This document shows, piece by piece, positions 51,953 to 59,782 of a stretch of 64,000 bases of DNA. The stretch spans positions 7,192,001 to 7,256,000 of the forward strand of contig NZ_CP043661.1 of NCBI RefSeq assembly GCF_014217565.1, written 5' to 3'. The notes beneath the pieces are model-generated. The model had not been told where the DNA came from, searched no databases, and saw nothing but the letters and a program-made list of their open reading frames with translations. Numbering within the stretch: the stretch's first letter is position 1; each line of letters starts with the position of its first letter. This DNA is from Kribbella qitaiheensis (GTDB lineage: Bacteria > Actinomycetota > Actinomycetes > Propionibacteriales > Kribbellaceae). A program made the translations under genes and the position numbers.

Positions 51953-53413
51953 TCAGTGCGTCGGAGCGTCTTCGCGGGCCCGCTTCGGGAGGGCGAAGGT
52001 GACCAGCAGGCTGACCACGAAGAGGCCGACGGCGACCAGCGTGCTGGTCTTGGTGGCGCCGAGGAACTGGTGCGCCGGGATCAGCTGGAAGAAGACCGTA
52101 CCGATCACGGCGACGCCGATCGCACCGCCGAACTGCTGCATCGCGGTCAGTACGCCGGAAGCCGAGCCCGCGGCCTTGTCGTCGATCGAAGCCAGGATGA
52201 TGTCGAACAGCGGCGCGAAGACCATGCCTGCCCCGATGCCCATCGCCAGCGTGGCCGGCACCAGGTTCCAGACCGTCGTCAGATCGCCGTAGTGGCGCAG
52301 GGTGAACCAGACACCGGCCGTCGCGAGCGTCATCACCACGATGCCGAGCTGCAGTGCCTTCCGGCCGAACCGCGGCGCGAGCAGGCCGGCCGACAGCGGA
52401 GCGCCGATCGCGATCCCCAGTGAGAACGGCACCATCGCGAAGCCGGCCCGCAGCGGGCTGTAGTGCAGACCGAGCTGGGTGAACAGGTTGAAGACCAGCA
52501 TGAAGCCGGACATCGCCAGGAAGAACGTGGTGATCACGCCGAGCCCCGCGACGTACCCGCGGCTACGGAACAGCGACGGGTCGATGACCGGGTTGCCGGA
52601 CCGGCGCTCACGCCGGCCGAACAGCGCGAAGACGGGCACGGACGAGATCATCATCGCGATCGACCAGGCCGGCCAGTCCAGTTCGCGACCCTGCACCAGC
52701 GGGTAGATCAGCAGACCGCTGGCCAGGCTGACCAGGAACACGCCGGCCGCGTCGAGCCGGGAGGCGCCGGGCGTCTTCAGTTCGGGCATGAACCTGAGGG
52801 CGCCGATCACGGCCAGGATGCCGAGCGGCACGTTGATGAAGAAGATCATCCGCCAGCCGGTGTCGAACAGGTTCGCGCGGATCAGCAGCCCGGCGACGAC
52901 CGGACCGGCGACCGCGGACAGGCCCATCACCGGCCCGAACATGCCGAACGCCTTTCCGGTCTCCTCGGCTGGGAAGACCGCTTTCAGGATCGCGAAGCCT
53001 TGCGGGATCATCACCGCGCCGAGCAGGCCCTGGGCCACCCGGCTGCCGATCAGCATCTCGGGGGAGGTGGCGAATCCGCACAGCGCCGAGGCGATGGTGA
53101 AACCGACCGCGCCGATCAGGAACAGCCGGCGCCGGCCGACCAGGTCGCCGAGGCGCCCGAAGGTGATCAGGCCGATCGCGAACGCCAGCGTGTAGCCGGC
53201 CAGCATCCACTGCAGCGCGGATTCGGAGCCACCGAGCTCGGCCCGGATCGAGGGGGCGGCGATGTTGACGATGGTCGCGTCGACCAGGTCCATGATCTCG
53301 GCGAGCAGCACGGTGCCGAGCACGACCCAGCGCCACCTGTACGCCGTACCGGTGGCTGGGGTGGATCGGTCGGGTGCGGGGTCTTGGGGGCGGTCGGTGG
53401 TGACGATGCTCAT
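51953..53413 (-). CDS. MFS drug exporter, DHA2 (14-helix) family
   Basis: 486 residues; ATG at 53413 with AGGAG upstream. Hydrophobic throughout, with about 14 helices. Motif A is GRLGDLVGRRRLF (after helix 2), and the helix-1 acid lies in LLAEIMDLVDATIVNIA, followed by SALQWMLAGYTLAFA, typical of DHA2 proton-drug antiporters. It faces a TetR gene across a palindromic operator 19 bases before its start, the usual arrangement of a self-induced efflux system. Confidence 0.92.
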   Translation of the reverse strand: MSIVTTDRPQDPAPDRSTPATGTAYRWRWVVLGTVLLAEIMDLVDATIVNIAAPSIRAELGGSESALQWMLAGYTLAFAIGLITFGRLGDLVGRRRLFLIGAVGFTIASALCGFATSPEMLIGSRVAQGLLGAVMIPQGFAILKAVFPAEETGKAFGMFGPVMGLSAVAGPVVAGLLIRANLFDTGWRMIFFINVPLGILAVIGALRFMPELKTPGASRLDAAGVFLVSLASGLLIYPLVQGRELDWPAWSIAMMISSVPVFALFGRRERRSGNPVIDPSLFRSRGYVAGLGVITTFFLAMSGFMLVFNLFTQLGLHYSPLRAGFAMVPFSLGIAIGAPLSAGLLAPRFGRKALQLGIVVMTLATAGVWFTLRHYGDLTTVWNLVPATLAMGIGAGMVFAPLFDIILASIDDKAAGSASGVLTAMQQFGGAIGVAVIGTVFFQLIPAHQFLGATKTSTLVAVGLFVVSLLVTFALPKRAREDAPTH

Positions 53414-53431
53414 CGGTGGCTCCTACGAGTC

Positions 53432-53459
53432 GAACGGTGTTCGTTAACGAACACTGTTC
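53432..53459. promoter_or_regulatory. TetR operator in the MFS/TetR gap
   Basis: A 28-base palindrome with one mismatched pair; its 18-base centre GTGTTCGTTAACGAACAC (53437-53454) is perfect. The half-site ACGGTGTTC recurs in the same gap at 53469-53477 and 53487-53495, near the putative -10 of the TetR gene. Binding would shut both promoters. Confidence 0.8.
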
Positions 53460-53510
53460 TACGCTCGTACGGTGTTCCTGTCAAGTACGGTGTTCGCTAC
53501 AGTGGGCGGT

Positions 53511-54221
53511 ATGAACCAGTCGCCGTGGCAGCCGATCAGCCCCGAGAAGCCCGCCCGTCCCGTCCGTACGCCGCTCAACCGCGAGCGCATCGTCGACGCC
53601 GCGATGCGGGTCCTGCTCGACCAGGGCTACGAGGCGGTCTCGATGCGGAAGGTCGCCCAGGCGCTGGACACCGGCCCGGCCTCGCTCTACGCGCACGTGG
53701 CGAACAAGAGGGAACTCGACCAGTTGATGGTCGACCGGGCCGCGGAGGGGATCGTGGTGCCGGCCGCCGACCCGGCCAAGTGGCAGGAGCAACTCAAGGA
53801 CGGCATGCGTTCGATGCTGAAAGTGATGCGCGCCTACCCCGGGGTGGCCCGGGCGGCCATCGGTCAGGTGCCGTTGGGGGAGCGCGCGATGGCCAGTACC
53901 GAAGCCATGCTCGCGATCCTCAAGGCGGGCCGGGTGCCGGATCAGGCGGCGGCCTGGGCGATCGACATGCTCTCGCTCTACGTGACCGCGGTCGCGTTCG
54001 AGGAGAGTGTCCAGGGCGCGTCGGGATGGACGCTGGAGGATGTCGAGGGCTTCATCGCCGGCCTCCGGACCTACTTCGAGGGTCTTCCGGTGGACCGGTT
54101 CCCGCTGACGGTCGCCCTGGCCGGTGCGCTGGTGGCGGGGTCCGGGGGTGACGAGCGCTTCGAGTTCGGGCTCGAGGTCATCGTCGGCGGGCTGGCCGCC
54201 ATGGTTCCCGCGGACCAGTAG
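53511..54221 (+). CDS. TetR-family regulator of the MFS exporter
   Basis: 236 residues from ATG at 53511. The N-terminal helix-turn-helix is clear (RERIVDAAMRVLLDQGYEAV, then SMRKVAQALDTGPASLYAHV). The C-terminal ligand domain is of the TetR_C type. There is no real ribosome site: the -10-like TACAGT (53498-53503) ends seven bases before the ATG, so the mRNA may be leaderless. It is divergent from the exporter and very likely represses it. Confidence 0.9.
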   Translation: MNQSPWQPISPEKPARPVRTPLNRERIVDAAMRVLLDQGYEAVSMRKVAQALDTGPASLYAHVANKRELDQLMVDRAAEGIVVPAADPAKWQEQLKDGMRSMLKVMRAYPGVARAAIGQVPLGERAMASTEAMLAILKAGRVPDQAAAWAIDMLSLYVTAVAFEESVQGASGWTLEDVEGFIAGLRTYFEGLPVDRFPLTVALAGALVAGSGGDERFEFGLEVIVGGLAAMVPADQ

Positions 54222-54269
54222 GTCCTGAGTGCTTGCTGTGCAGCGCGACGCTGCCCGTGGTGCGGCCCG

Positions 54270-55079
54270 CTAAGGCATGAGTGGTTCCTGCAATTCGGTG
54301 ACCCAACCTGCGGAGTCATCAGGGCAGTCGAGGTAGAGCTCACGGGCCGGCCCATTGGAGCGATGACCGTTGTCGTCGACCCAGCGGGCCAACGCCTGCC
54401 ATGCCGGTAAAACGTCATCGATGCGGCCACGATGCACCAGCGTCGCAGCCCGGACGGCCGGTGTGTCCAGCACGGTGAGCCCGTTCAGCTCCCCGTCGTA
54501 GGAGACAACAGCCGGTACTGCGGCGTGCAGCGCCACCTGGTCGCCCGACGTCTCGTAGAAGCAGGTCAGCCGGCCGGACGGTATGACGCCTGTTGCCTCG
54601 GGCAACCGTTGGCCGAGTTCGGCGCAGAGGGGCTGGATCACCGGGCCGATCTGCTCGGGCCTGAAATCGTCGGCGATCCCCGCCAGCGCGACGTACCGAG
54701 TGGCTGGCAGGTCCTTCACGACCGCAGCCGGTACTTCGTCGCCCAGCTCGATGCTGTGCAAGCGCGATTCGACCTGGGTGAGTCTTGCGGTGCCCTCGGC
54801 GACCTCGGTCTCGAGCTCTGCCCGGCGCAGCGCGAGCATCGCCCGTACTTCGACCAGGCTGATCTCGTCGGCGAGCATCGTGCGGACCTGTTCGAGCGTG
54901 AACCCCAGATGCTTGAGCGCGACCACGCGGTTCAGGTCCGCGAGCTGGGCGGCCTCGTAACTGCGATAGCCCGTGGCCTCGTCGACGTGGGCGGGCCGGA
55001 GCAGCCCGATGGCGTCGTAGTGGCGCAGCATCCGTACCGACACCCGGCCGTGCCGGGCGAAGTCCCCGATCGCGAACAT
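54270..55079 (-). CDS. MerR-family regulator with GyrI-like ligand domain
   Basis: 269 residues; ATG at 55079 with AGGAAGG upstream, 12 bases after the amidase stop. N-terminal MerR helix-turn-helix and wing: FAIGDFARHGRVSVRMLRHY, DAIGLLRP, TGYRSYEAAQL, then a dimer coiled coil. The C-terminal half resembles the GyrI/BmrR ligand-binding domain. As it is co-transcribed with the amidase, whose promoter has the long 19-base spacer and central dyad favoured by MerR proteins, it probably activates its own operon when a small hydrophobic ligand binds (inference). Confidence 0.9.
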   Translation of the reverse strand: MFAIGDFARHGRVSVRMLRHYDAIGLLRPAHVDEATGYRSYEAAQLADLNRVVALKHLGFTLEQVRTMLADEISLVEVRAMLALRRAELETEVAEGTARLTQVESRLHSIELGDEVPAAVVKDLPATRYVALAGIADDFRPEQIGPVIQPLCAELGQRLPEATGVIPSGRLTCFYETSGDQVALHAAVPAVVSYDGELNGLTVLDTPAVRAATLVHRGRIDDVLPAWQALARWVDDNGHRSNGPARELYLDCPDDSAGWVTELQEPLMP

Positions 55080-55091
55080 GCTGTCACCTTC

Positions 55092-56420
55092 CTATGGGTG
55101 GAGTGAATCAGCAACGAGGTCCGCGAAGGTGATCGCCGTGTCGTCTTCGTGGAACGCGCTGATCACCTGAGCCCCGACAGGTAGGCCGCTGGACCTGATC
55201 GGCATGCTCACCGCAGGCAGTCCGGTCAGGGATGCGTGCGAGATCCAGAAGACCTGCGCGTCGTACGGCCGTCCGTCGATCGTGCGTTCGTCGAACGGGC
55301 GGTCGTCATGCGGGAAGGCCGTCGTGAAGCTGGTCGGGCAGAGGAAGACGTCGATGTCCGCGAAGTACGCCTGCCAGGTCGCTCGCGCCGCCATCCGCCG
55401 ATGCTCCTGCTGGAGGATCTCGGCCAGGCTCGCGAAGTCGGTGCCCTCGCCGTGCAGAGCGAAGAACAGTCCGACCTGGAACCCGAAGTCCTCTGCTTGA
55501 GCACTCGGATCGACGCCGTCCGGCCAACCCTCGACGAGCTTCACGCCTTGATTTGCGAGCGCGTCCAGGTGATCCGACAACGCTTCGCCGACCTCGTCGG
55601 TGACCGGTGCGTCCGGGTGGTCGAGCACGTACCCAACCCGGTAGTCGGCGAGTCTGCGGTGTCGCGGCGGTTCCAATCGCCAGCACATCGCCTTGCCGAC
55701 CGGTCCGCCGGTGACCTGCAGCGCGGTCCGGAGATCCGCGGCGGATCGAGCAAGTGGGCCGACGTTCGAGATGGAAGGGAATTCGGTGGCGGGCAGGGTC
55801 GGCCCAGGTGGCTGGAAACCATCCAGCGGTACCAGGCCGGCTGTCGGTTTCAGGCCGTAGACGCCGCAGTACGCCGCGGGAAGGCGGATCGAGCCGACCA
55901 GGTCGGAGCCGTACTCGAGATAGGTCAGTCCCGATGCCAGCGCCGCCGCGCTGCCGCCGCTGGAGCCGCCCGGCGTACGGCTCACGTCGTACGGGTTGTT
56001 CGTGCGGCCGTAGATCGCGTTGCTCGTCTGGCCGAAGTCGCCGAGCATCGTGTGCACATTGCTCTTGCCGACGATGATCGCTCCGGCCCCGGCCAGTCGG
56101 TCGGCGAGCGTCGCGGAGGTGTCGGGTACGTAGTCCGCGAAGGCCGGATCACCCCAGGTCGTGTGCAGCCCGGCGACGTTGATCGCGTCTTTGATGGTCA
56201 TTGGTACGCCGTGCAGCGGCCCGAGGTCGGCGCCTGATGCGACCGCTTCGTCAGCGGCTGTCGCAGCCTTCAGTGCGTACTCCGGGCGGGTCTCGACCAC
56301 CGCGTTGATGCTCGTGGCGGCGGCGATCCGGGCCAGCAGTTCTTCGGTGAGTTCACGGGACGAGGCCTGGCCGGCGCTGATCGCGGCGGCTGCCTGCTGG
56401 GCGGTACGGAATTCATTCAT
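55092..56420 (-). CDS. Amidase signature-family hydrolase
   Basis: 442 residues; ATG at 56420. The Ser-cisSer-Lys triad is complete: Lys in PMTIKDAINVAG, the cis-Ser in TPGGSSGGSAAALASG and the nucleophile Ser in YGSDLVGSIRLPAAYCG. Family members hydrolyse amides of aliphatic or aromatic acids, amino-acid amides or urea derivatives. It is not the GatA subunit, because no gatB/gatC neighbours are present and the length is short. It is controlled by the adjacent MerR gene. Promoter spacing suggests a leaderless transcript. Confidence 0.9.
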   Translation of the reverse strand: MNEFRTAQQAAAAISAGQASSRELTEELLARIAAATSINAVVETRPEYALKAATAADEAVASGADLGPLHGVPMTIKDAINVAGLHTTWGDPAFADYVPDTSATLADRLAGAGAIIVGKSNVHTMLGDFGQTSNAIYGRTNNPYDVSRTPGGSSGGSAAALASGLTYLEYGSDLVGSIRLPAAYCGVYGLKPTAGLVPLDGFQPPGPTLPATEFPSISNVGPLARSAADLRTALQVTGGPVGKAMCWRLEPPRHRRLADYRVGYVLDHPDAPVTDEVGEALSDHLDALANQGVKLVEGWPDGVDPSAQAEDFGFQVGLFFALHGEGTDFASLAEILQQEHRRMAARATWQAYFADIDVFLCPTSFTTAFPHDDRPFDERTIDGRPYDAQVFWISHASLTGLPAVSMPIRSSGLPVGAQVISAFHEDDTAITFADLVADSLHP

Positions 56421-56427
56421 GGCGCCA

Positions 56428-56458
56428 GCAGTACGGTCTGACACCGTGTCAGGGTCAA
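56428..56458 (-). promoter_or_regulatory. MerR-type promoter of the amidase operon
   Basis: On the minus strand: -35 TTGACC (56458-56453), a 19-base spacer holding the perfect dyad CTGACAC-G-GTGTCAG (56452-56438), then -10 TACTGC (56433-56428). Seven bases separate the -10 from the start ATG. A 19-base spacer with a central dyad is the hallmark of MerR-controlled promoters. Confidence 0.7.
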
Positions 56459-56535
56459 GCCCGTTGCCAATCGGAGATTACCCGAGCGCCGGACCAACTG
56501 GAGGCGCCTTCGGTGATTTCGACAGACTGATGGTA

Positions 56536-56565
56536 TTGACAAGATTTGTACGGCGTGCAAATAAT
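56536..56565 (+). promoter_or_regulatory. Promoter and operator of the TetR-VOC operon
   Basis: -35 TTGACA (56536-56541), 18-base spacer, -10 AATAAT (56560-56565). Within the spacer lies TTTGTAC-GGC-GTGCAAA (56545-56561), an inverted repeat with one mismatch and a likely self-operator. The -10 ends seven bases before the ATG at 56573. Confidence 0.7.
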
Positions 56566-56572
56566 ACTGACT

Positions 56573-57169
56573 ATGTTAAAGGGGGAAGGGAACTGGCGCG
56601 AGGCGCGGCGGGCGAGTGCCCGGGCGGCCGTGTTGGTGGCGGCCTGGGAACTGGTGCGGGCGGACGGACCGGCCGCGCTGTCGATGCGGGAACTGGCTCG
56701 CAGGGCCGGCATCACCACGCCGACCGTCTATGCGTACTTCGAGTCGAAGAACGCGATCTTCGACGCGATGTTCGCGGAGGCCGCGCAGAGTTTCGTCGAG
56801 CTGAAAGCCGCGGTGCCGACCACCGACGATCCGCGGCAGGACCTGCTCGCCGAAGCTCGGGCATTTGTGGAGTTCTGCGTGTCCGACGCGCCTCGGTACC
56901 AGCTTCTGTTCCAGCGTTCCGTGCCGGGCTTCACGCCCTCGCCGGAGTCCTATGAGCTCGCAGTGAGTGCCCTGGAGGTCACTCGCGGGCTCCTCGCACG
57001 CAATGGCGTGCACGATCCGCGACACCTCGACATCTGGACCGCCGTCACGGTCGGCCTGGTCGACCAGCAGGTCTCCAACGACCCTGATGGCGACCGGTGG
57101 AGCCGGCTCGTCGACGACGTGACCCAGATGTTCCTCGATCGCTACGCGACCGGGGGAGTCAGTTCCTGA
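56573..57169 (+). CDS. TetR-family regulator
   Basis: 198 residues from ATG at 56573. Helix-turn-helix in the N-terminal 60 residues (AAWELVRADGPAAL then SMRELARRAGITTPTVYAYF), with a TetR_C-like WHG-type ligand domain after it. No ribosome site is present and the promoter places the transcript start at the ATG (leaderless). It is followed 12 bases later by the VOC gene and probably controls this two-gene operon through the operator in its own promoter. Confidence 0.88.
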   Translation: MLKGEGNWREARRASARAAVLVAAWELVRADGPAALSMRELARRAGITTPTVYAYFESKNAIFDAMFAEAAQSFVELKAAVPTTDDPRQDLLAEARAFVEFCVSDAPRYQLLFQRSVPGFTPSPESYELAVSALEVTRGLLARNGVHDPRHLDIWTAVTVGLVDQQVSNDPDGDRWSRLVDDVTQMFLDRYATGGVSS

Positions 57170-57181
57170 AGGGGGCACCTC

Positions 57182-57616
57182 ATGTCCGGCGTTACCCAGG
57201 CAACACTCCACCATCTCGCCCTGACCGTGACCGATCTGGATGCCAGCGTCCGGTGGTACGGCGAGGTCTTCGACGTCCACCCGATCATGGATGTCCCACA
57301 CCAGGGCGGCGTCGGCCGGATCCTCGCCAACGCCGACTATCGCCTGATGATCGCGTTGCACCGCCACGAGACCAACGACGGCGGGCTCTGCGCCGAGACG
57401 ACGACCGGGCTCGACCATGCGGGCTTCACCGTCGGCAGTCGCGCCGATCTCGAGCAGTGGCAGGACCATCTGGAGGCTCACGGTGTGGTGCGCGCTGACC
57501 ACGCCGACAAGCCGCTGACCCAGTCGCCGATCGCGGACGAGCCGTACGCCTCGGTCCTGGTCTTCCGCGACCAGGACAACATCCAGCTCGAACTCTTCTC
57601 GCCCGTCCAGCACTAG
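57182..57616 (+). CDS. VOC-superfamily (glyoxalase/dioxygenase-like) protein
   Basis: 144 residues; ATG at 57182 with AAGGGGG upstream. Two beta-alpha-beta-beta-beta modules: LHHLALTVTDLDASVRWYGE opens the first with the metal-ligand His, GLDHAGFTV the second, and a late Glu in NIQLELFS. Metal ligands of type His-His-Glu are therefore available. It could be a lyase, a dioxygenase or a resistance protein that binds an antibiotic. Co-transcription with TetR suggests an inducible detoxification role (inference). Confidence 0.88.
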   Translation: MSGVTQATLHHLALTVTDLDASVRWYGEVFDVHPIMDVPHQGGVGRILANADYRLMIALHRHETNDGGLCAETTTGLDHAGFTVGSRADLEQWQDHLEAHGVVRADHADKPLTQSPIADEPYASVLVFRDQDNIQLELFSPVQH

Positions 57617-57891
57617 CGCCGTCCTGCCTCTTGCCTGGTAGGGACTGCTTGGTAGATGTCGACAATCGGCAGATATCGAGGCAGTGCATACCGGGCCGGA
57701 GAGTTCCGATGCCGAAGGTCAGGACCTCGGCGGGGGCGAAGGCGAACACGTCGGCGGGGGCTGAGGGGGAACCGGCGTTGAGTCGCTGGTTGCGGACGCG
57801 TGCAAGGTGGCGCTTCCGTGCTGACTGAAGGAGCGGTTGCCTCTGGCAACGGATACTTCTATCCGTCGACAAATGCTGACAGGCATACCGC

Positions 57892-57954
57892 GCGTTGATG
57901 TCGGACCAGGAGATCTTCGGCCCGGTCGCGCCGCTCACCCCCTCCTCAGGCTAG
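57892..57954 (+). pseudogene. Possible aldehyde dehydrogenase fragment
   Basis: Reads ALMSDQEIFGPVAPL before a TAG supplied by the CTAG border of the element at 57951. EIFGPVAP is the C-terminal signature of aldehyde dehydrogenases (usually 'EE.FGPV.P'). Only about 20 codons remain, with no start, so it is a degraded remnant if real. The preceding 57617-57890 has no gene, only two tiny hairpins at 57836-57864. Confidence 0.3.
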
Positions 57955-58368
57955 TGCCTCGTCAAGCAACGTTGGGGGTGGTACTCGCCGCCGCTGGGTT
58001 CTGCTCGCGTCTTGGCGATCGCGCGGATCGCCGGTGCGGTGGGTGGCGGGACGGTGATGGGTGTAGCTGGGCCGGGCGGGTGGCGGGACCTGGGACAGGA
58101 TGTCGGGGGCTCGGACAAGCTATTTGGTGTCCCAGGTCGCGGCGGTGTGTCCCAGCCCCCGGCAGCACGTCCCGGGTTCGGGCGGGGCTGCGACTATGTG
58201 CACCAGATCTGTGATCCCGCGGCCGGAATCTGCTCAGCCGGTGCACAAAGTCGCGATCCGGATGGCTGGCCGCGGGTGAGGAGTCGGTGCTGAGGCGGCT
58301 GGGCGGTGCATTGGTCCAGCCGGGCTGACCACCGATTCCGACCTCAACGTTTCTTGTCGCGGCACTAG
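57951..58368. mobile_element. CTAG-bounded inverted-repeat element, 418 bp
   Basis: The 27-base ends (57951-57977 and 58342-58368) are inverted copies with four mismatches, both starting CTAGTGCC and containing AACGTTG. The interior has no convincing protein but is highly structured, for example GACCTGGGACA (58087-58097) with its exact inverse at 58138-58148. The right border CTAG gives the TAG stop of the GNAT gene; the left border gives the TAG that ends the aldehyde dehydrogenase fragment. It is non-autonomous (MITE-like) or a long-decayed IS. It shares its first eight bases and CTAG borders with the element at 2436. Confidence 0.65.
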
Positions 58369-58952
58369 CTCTTGTGGTCGGTAGCGATGAGGCCGTGGAG
58401 GTGCCAGTCGTGCCAGCCGTCGGCGTGTTTGATCGCTTGGCGGAGGGTGCCTTCGAGGTGGTAGTTGGTGCGTTCCGCGACGCGGCAGGAGGCTGTGTTG
58501 GCTGTAGAGTGGTTGATGTTCAGCCGGTGGAACCCAATCTGCCCGAAAGCCCAAGCGGACAAGGCCTTTACGGATCTTGCGGCGAGGGCTTGGCCTCGGG
58601 CTGCTGGGGTCATCCAGTACGACAAACCGGCGGATGCCTCGGTCAGCGAAATCGCGCGTAGTCCGATCTGGCCGAGTGGCTGATCGTTGCCGTCGACGAC
58701 TGCCCAGCTCGCTGACGTTTCCTCATCCCATCGCGCCGCCCATTGCCCGGTCCACTCGACCGCCTCATCGAGAGAGTCGAGCCGCCGCACATGCCACCGC
58801 TGGATATCAGGACAACCAAACGCGGACTGCACCATAGGCGCGTCGCTCTCCCGCCAGGGCCGCAGTACGAGCCCGTCCTCACTCGCGATCCGGGGCTGTT
58901 CGAGCTCCCGTAACGTCCCACGCCGCAAGACCGGCTCAACAAGCAGAGGCAT
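58365..58952 (-). CDS. GNAT-family N-acetyltransferase (RimJ/RimL-like)
   Basis: 195 residues; ATG at 58952. GNAT fold of the RimJ/RimL type: LVLRPWRESDAPMV near residue 28, PLGQIGLRAISLTEASAGLSYW, the acetyl-CoA loop TPAARGQALAARSVKALSAW, and HRLNINHSTANTASCRVAER, the typical late motif. It acetylates an amino group of a protein N-terminus, antibiotic or small metabolite; the target is unknown. Its TAG stop falls in the CTAG end of the neighbouring inverted-repeat element. Confidence 0.9.
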   Translation of the reverse strand: MPLLVEPVLRRGTLRELEQPRIASEDGLVLRPWRESDAPMVQSAFGCPDIQRWHVRRLDSLDEAVEWTGQWAARWDEETSASWAVVDGNDQPLGQIGLRAISLTEASAGLSYWMTPAARGQALAARSVKALSAWAFGQIGFHRLNINHSTANTASCRVAERTNYHLEGTLRQAIKHADGWHDWHLHGLIATDHKS

Positions 58953-58982
58953 GGTCCAGATGTTAGTGCCCCGGGGGAGGGG

Positions 58983-59375
58983 CTACCCGTCGGAGACTAA
59001 CCGGCCTCCACGGGTGGGTGGAGCCGAAAGCCACCAGTCCAAGCTCGCCTTGCTTTCTTCCAGTAGATCGATCTTCGCCACTGCGTGCTCAATGACCTGT
59101 TGCGGGAGCCGGAGATCGTGGTCGATGACGTAGTGCGCCAAGCCCTCGGGCCACTGATAGACGCCATCGGTGAATTCGAGCGCACCGTTCGGCTGGCCGC
59201 ACAGTCGGCAAGGGGAGAGCCCCATAAACGACATGATCATGGTCCCGCTGCAAAGGTAGGCCCAGACGACGTGCCTCTCGTCCTCGTTCCACGACTCGTC
59301 TACCAAGTCCTTGGGATCCGGATACTCCGGATGCATTTCGTTGCGCCAATACCCGATCAATCGCCGCGATTCCAT
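58983..59375 (-). CDS. Conserved hypothetical protein with CxxC
   Basis: 130 residues from ATG at 59375. I do not recognise a named family. Features: PEYPDPKDLVDESW near the N-terminus, then CRLCGQPNGALEFTDGVYQW, a CxxC that could bind zinc or be redox active, then PEGLAHYVIDHDLRLPQQVI. The composition is acidic and soluble with no signal or membrane segment. The well-ordered aromatic/His/acid pattern suggests a real globular protein. It lies 30 bases upstream of the GNAT gene on the same strand and may be co-transcribed with it; a GCCCC/GGGGC hairpin sits in the gap. Confidence 0.65.
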   Translation of the reverse strand: MESRRLIGYWRNEMHPEYPDPKDLVDESWNEDERHVVWAYLCSGTMIMSFMGLSPCRLCGQPNGALEFTDGVYQWPEGLAHYVIDHDLRLPQQVIEHAVAKIDLLEESKASLDWWLSAPPTRGGRLVSDG

Positions 59376-59449
59376 TGACACAGTCTGACCCGGCCGCTCC
59401 GACGACCAGACGTCACCAAGGCCGGCATAGAAGCCGGCCCTCGTCACGG

Positions 59450-59749
59450 CTAGCCGCGACGAAGGAGCTGCGTGGGGGCCTTTCCCCCGCAGTACAGGGG
59501 CTTGGTGGGGTCGCCGGAGTGGATGGCGTTGGCCAGGGCGCGGGCGTGGATGCACATCCGGGTTTCGGTGATGAAGGTCTGGTGCGTGCGGGACAGGCGC
59601 GGGCTGCCGGCCAGGGCGACCAGGCGTTCGTGGAACGCGATGTCGACCTCGCCGCGGTGGACCCGTCGACGGTCGTGCTCGCCGATGGCTTCAGTTGCCG
59701 TACGCAAATCAGCCATGGCTCCGACCGCAACCCCCTGCACGTCGCCCAA
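59450..59749 (-). pseudogene. GntR/FadR-type regulator, FCD-domain fragment
   Basis: Contains DIAFHERLVALAGSPRLSRTH and FITETRMCIHA, which is the central FCD-domain motif of GntR regulators (the D-x3-H and late metal-binding region). The DNA-binding N-terminus is absent and the C-terminal part after ETRMCIHA is altered (ANAIHSGDPTKPLYCGG) and ends early. No start signal is seen. It is a remnant, probably of a deleted regulator once next to the peptidase gene. The rest of 59376-59782 holds nothing else recognisable. Confidence 0.6.
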
Positions 59750-59782
59750 TTGCTCGCAGCCGCACGACCCAAAGACTGACGA

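Noticed and set aside
57631-57828. Small plus-strand frame after the VOC gene
   Set aside because: 65 codons of Arg/Ala/Gly-rich sequence with no ribosome site or known motif.
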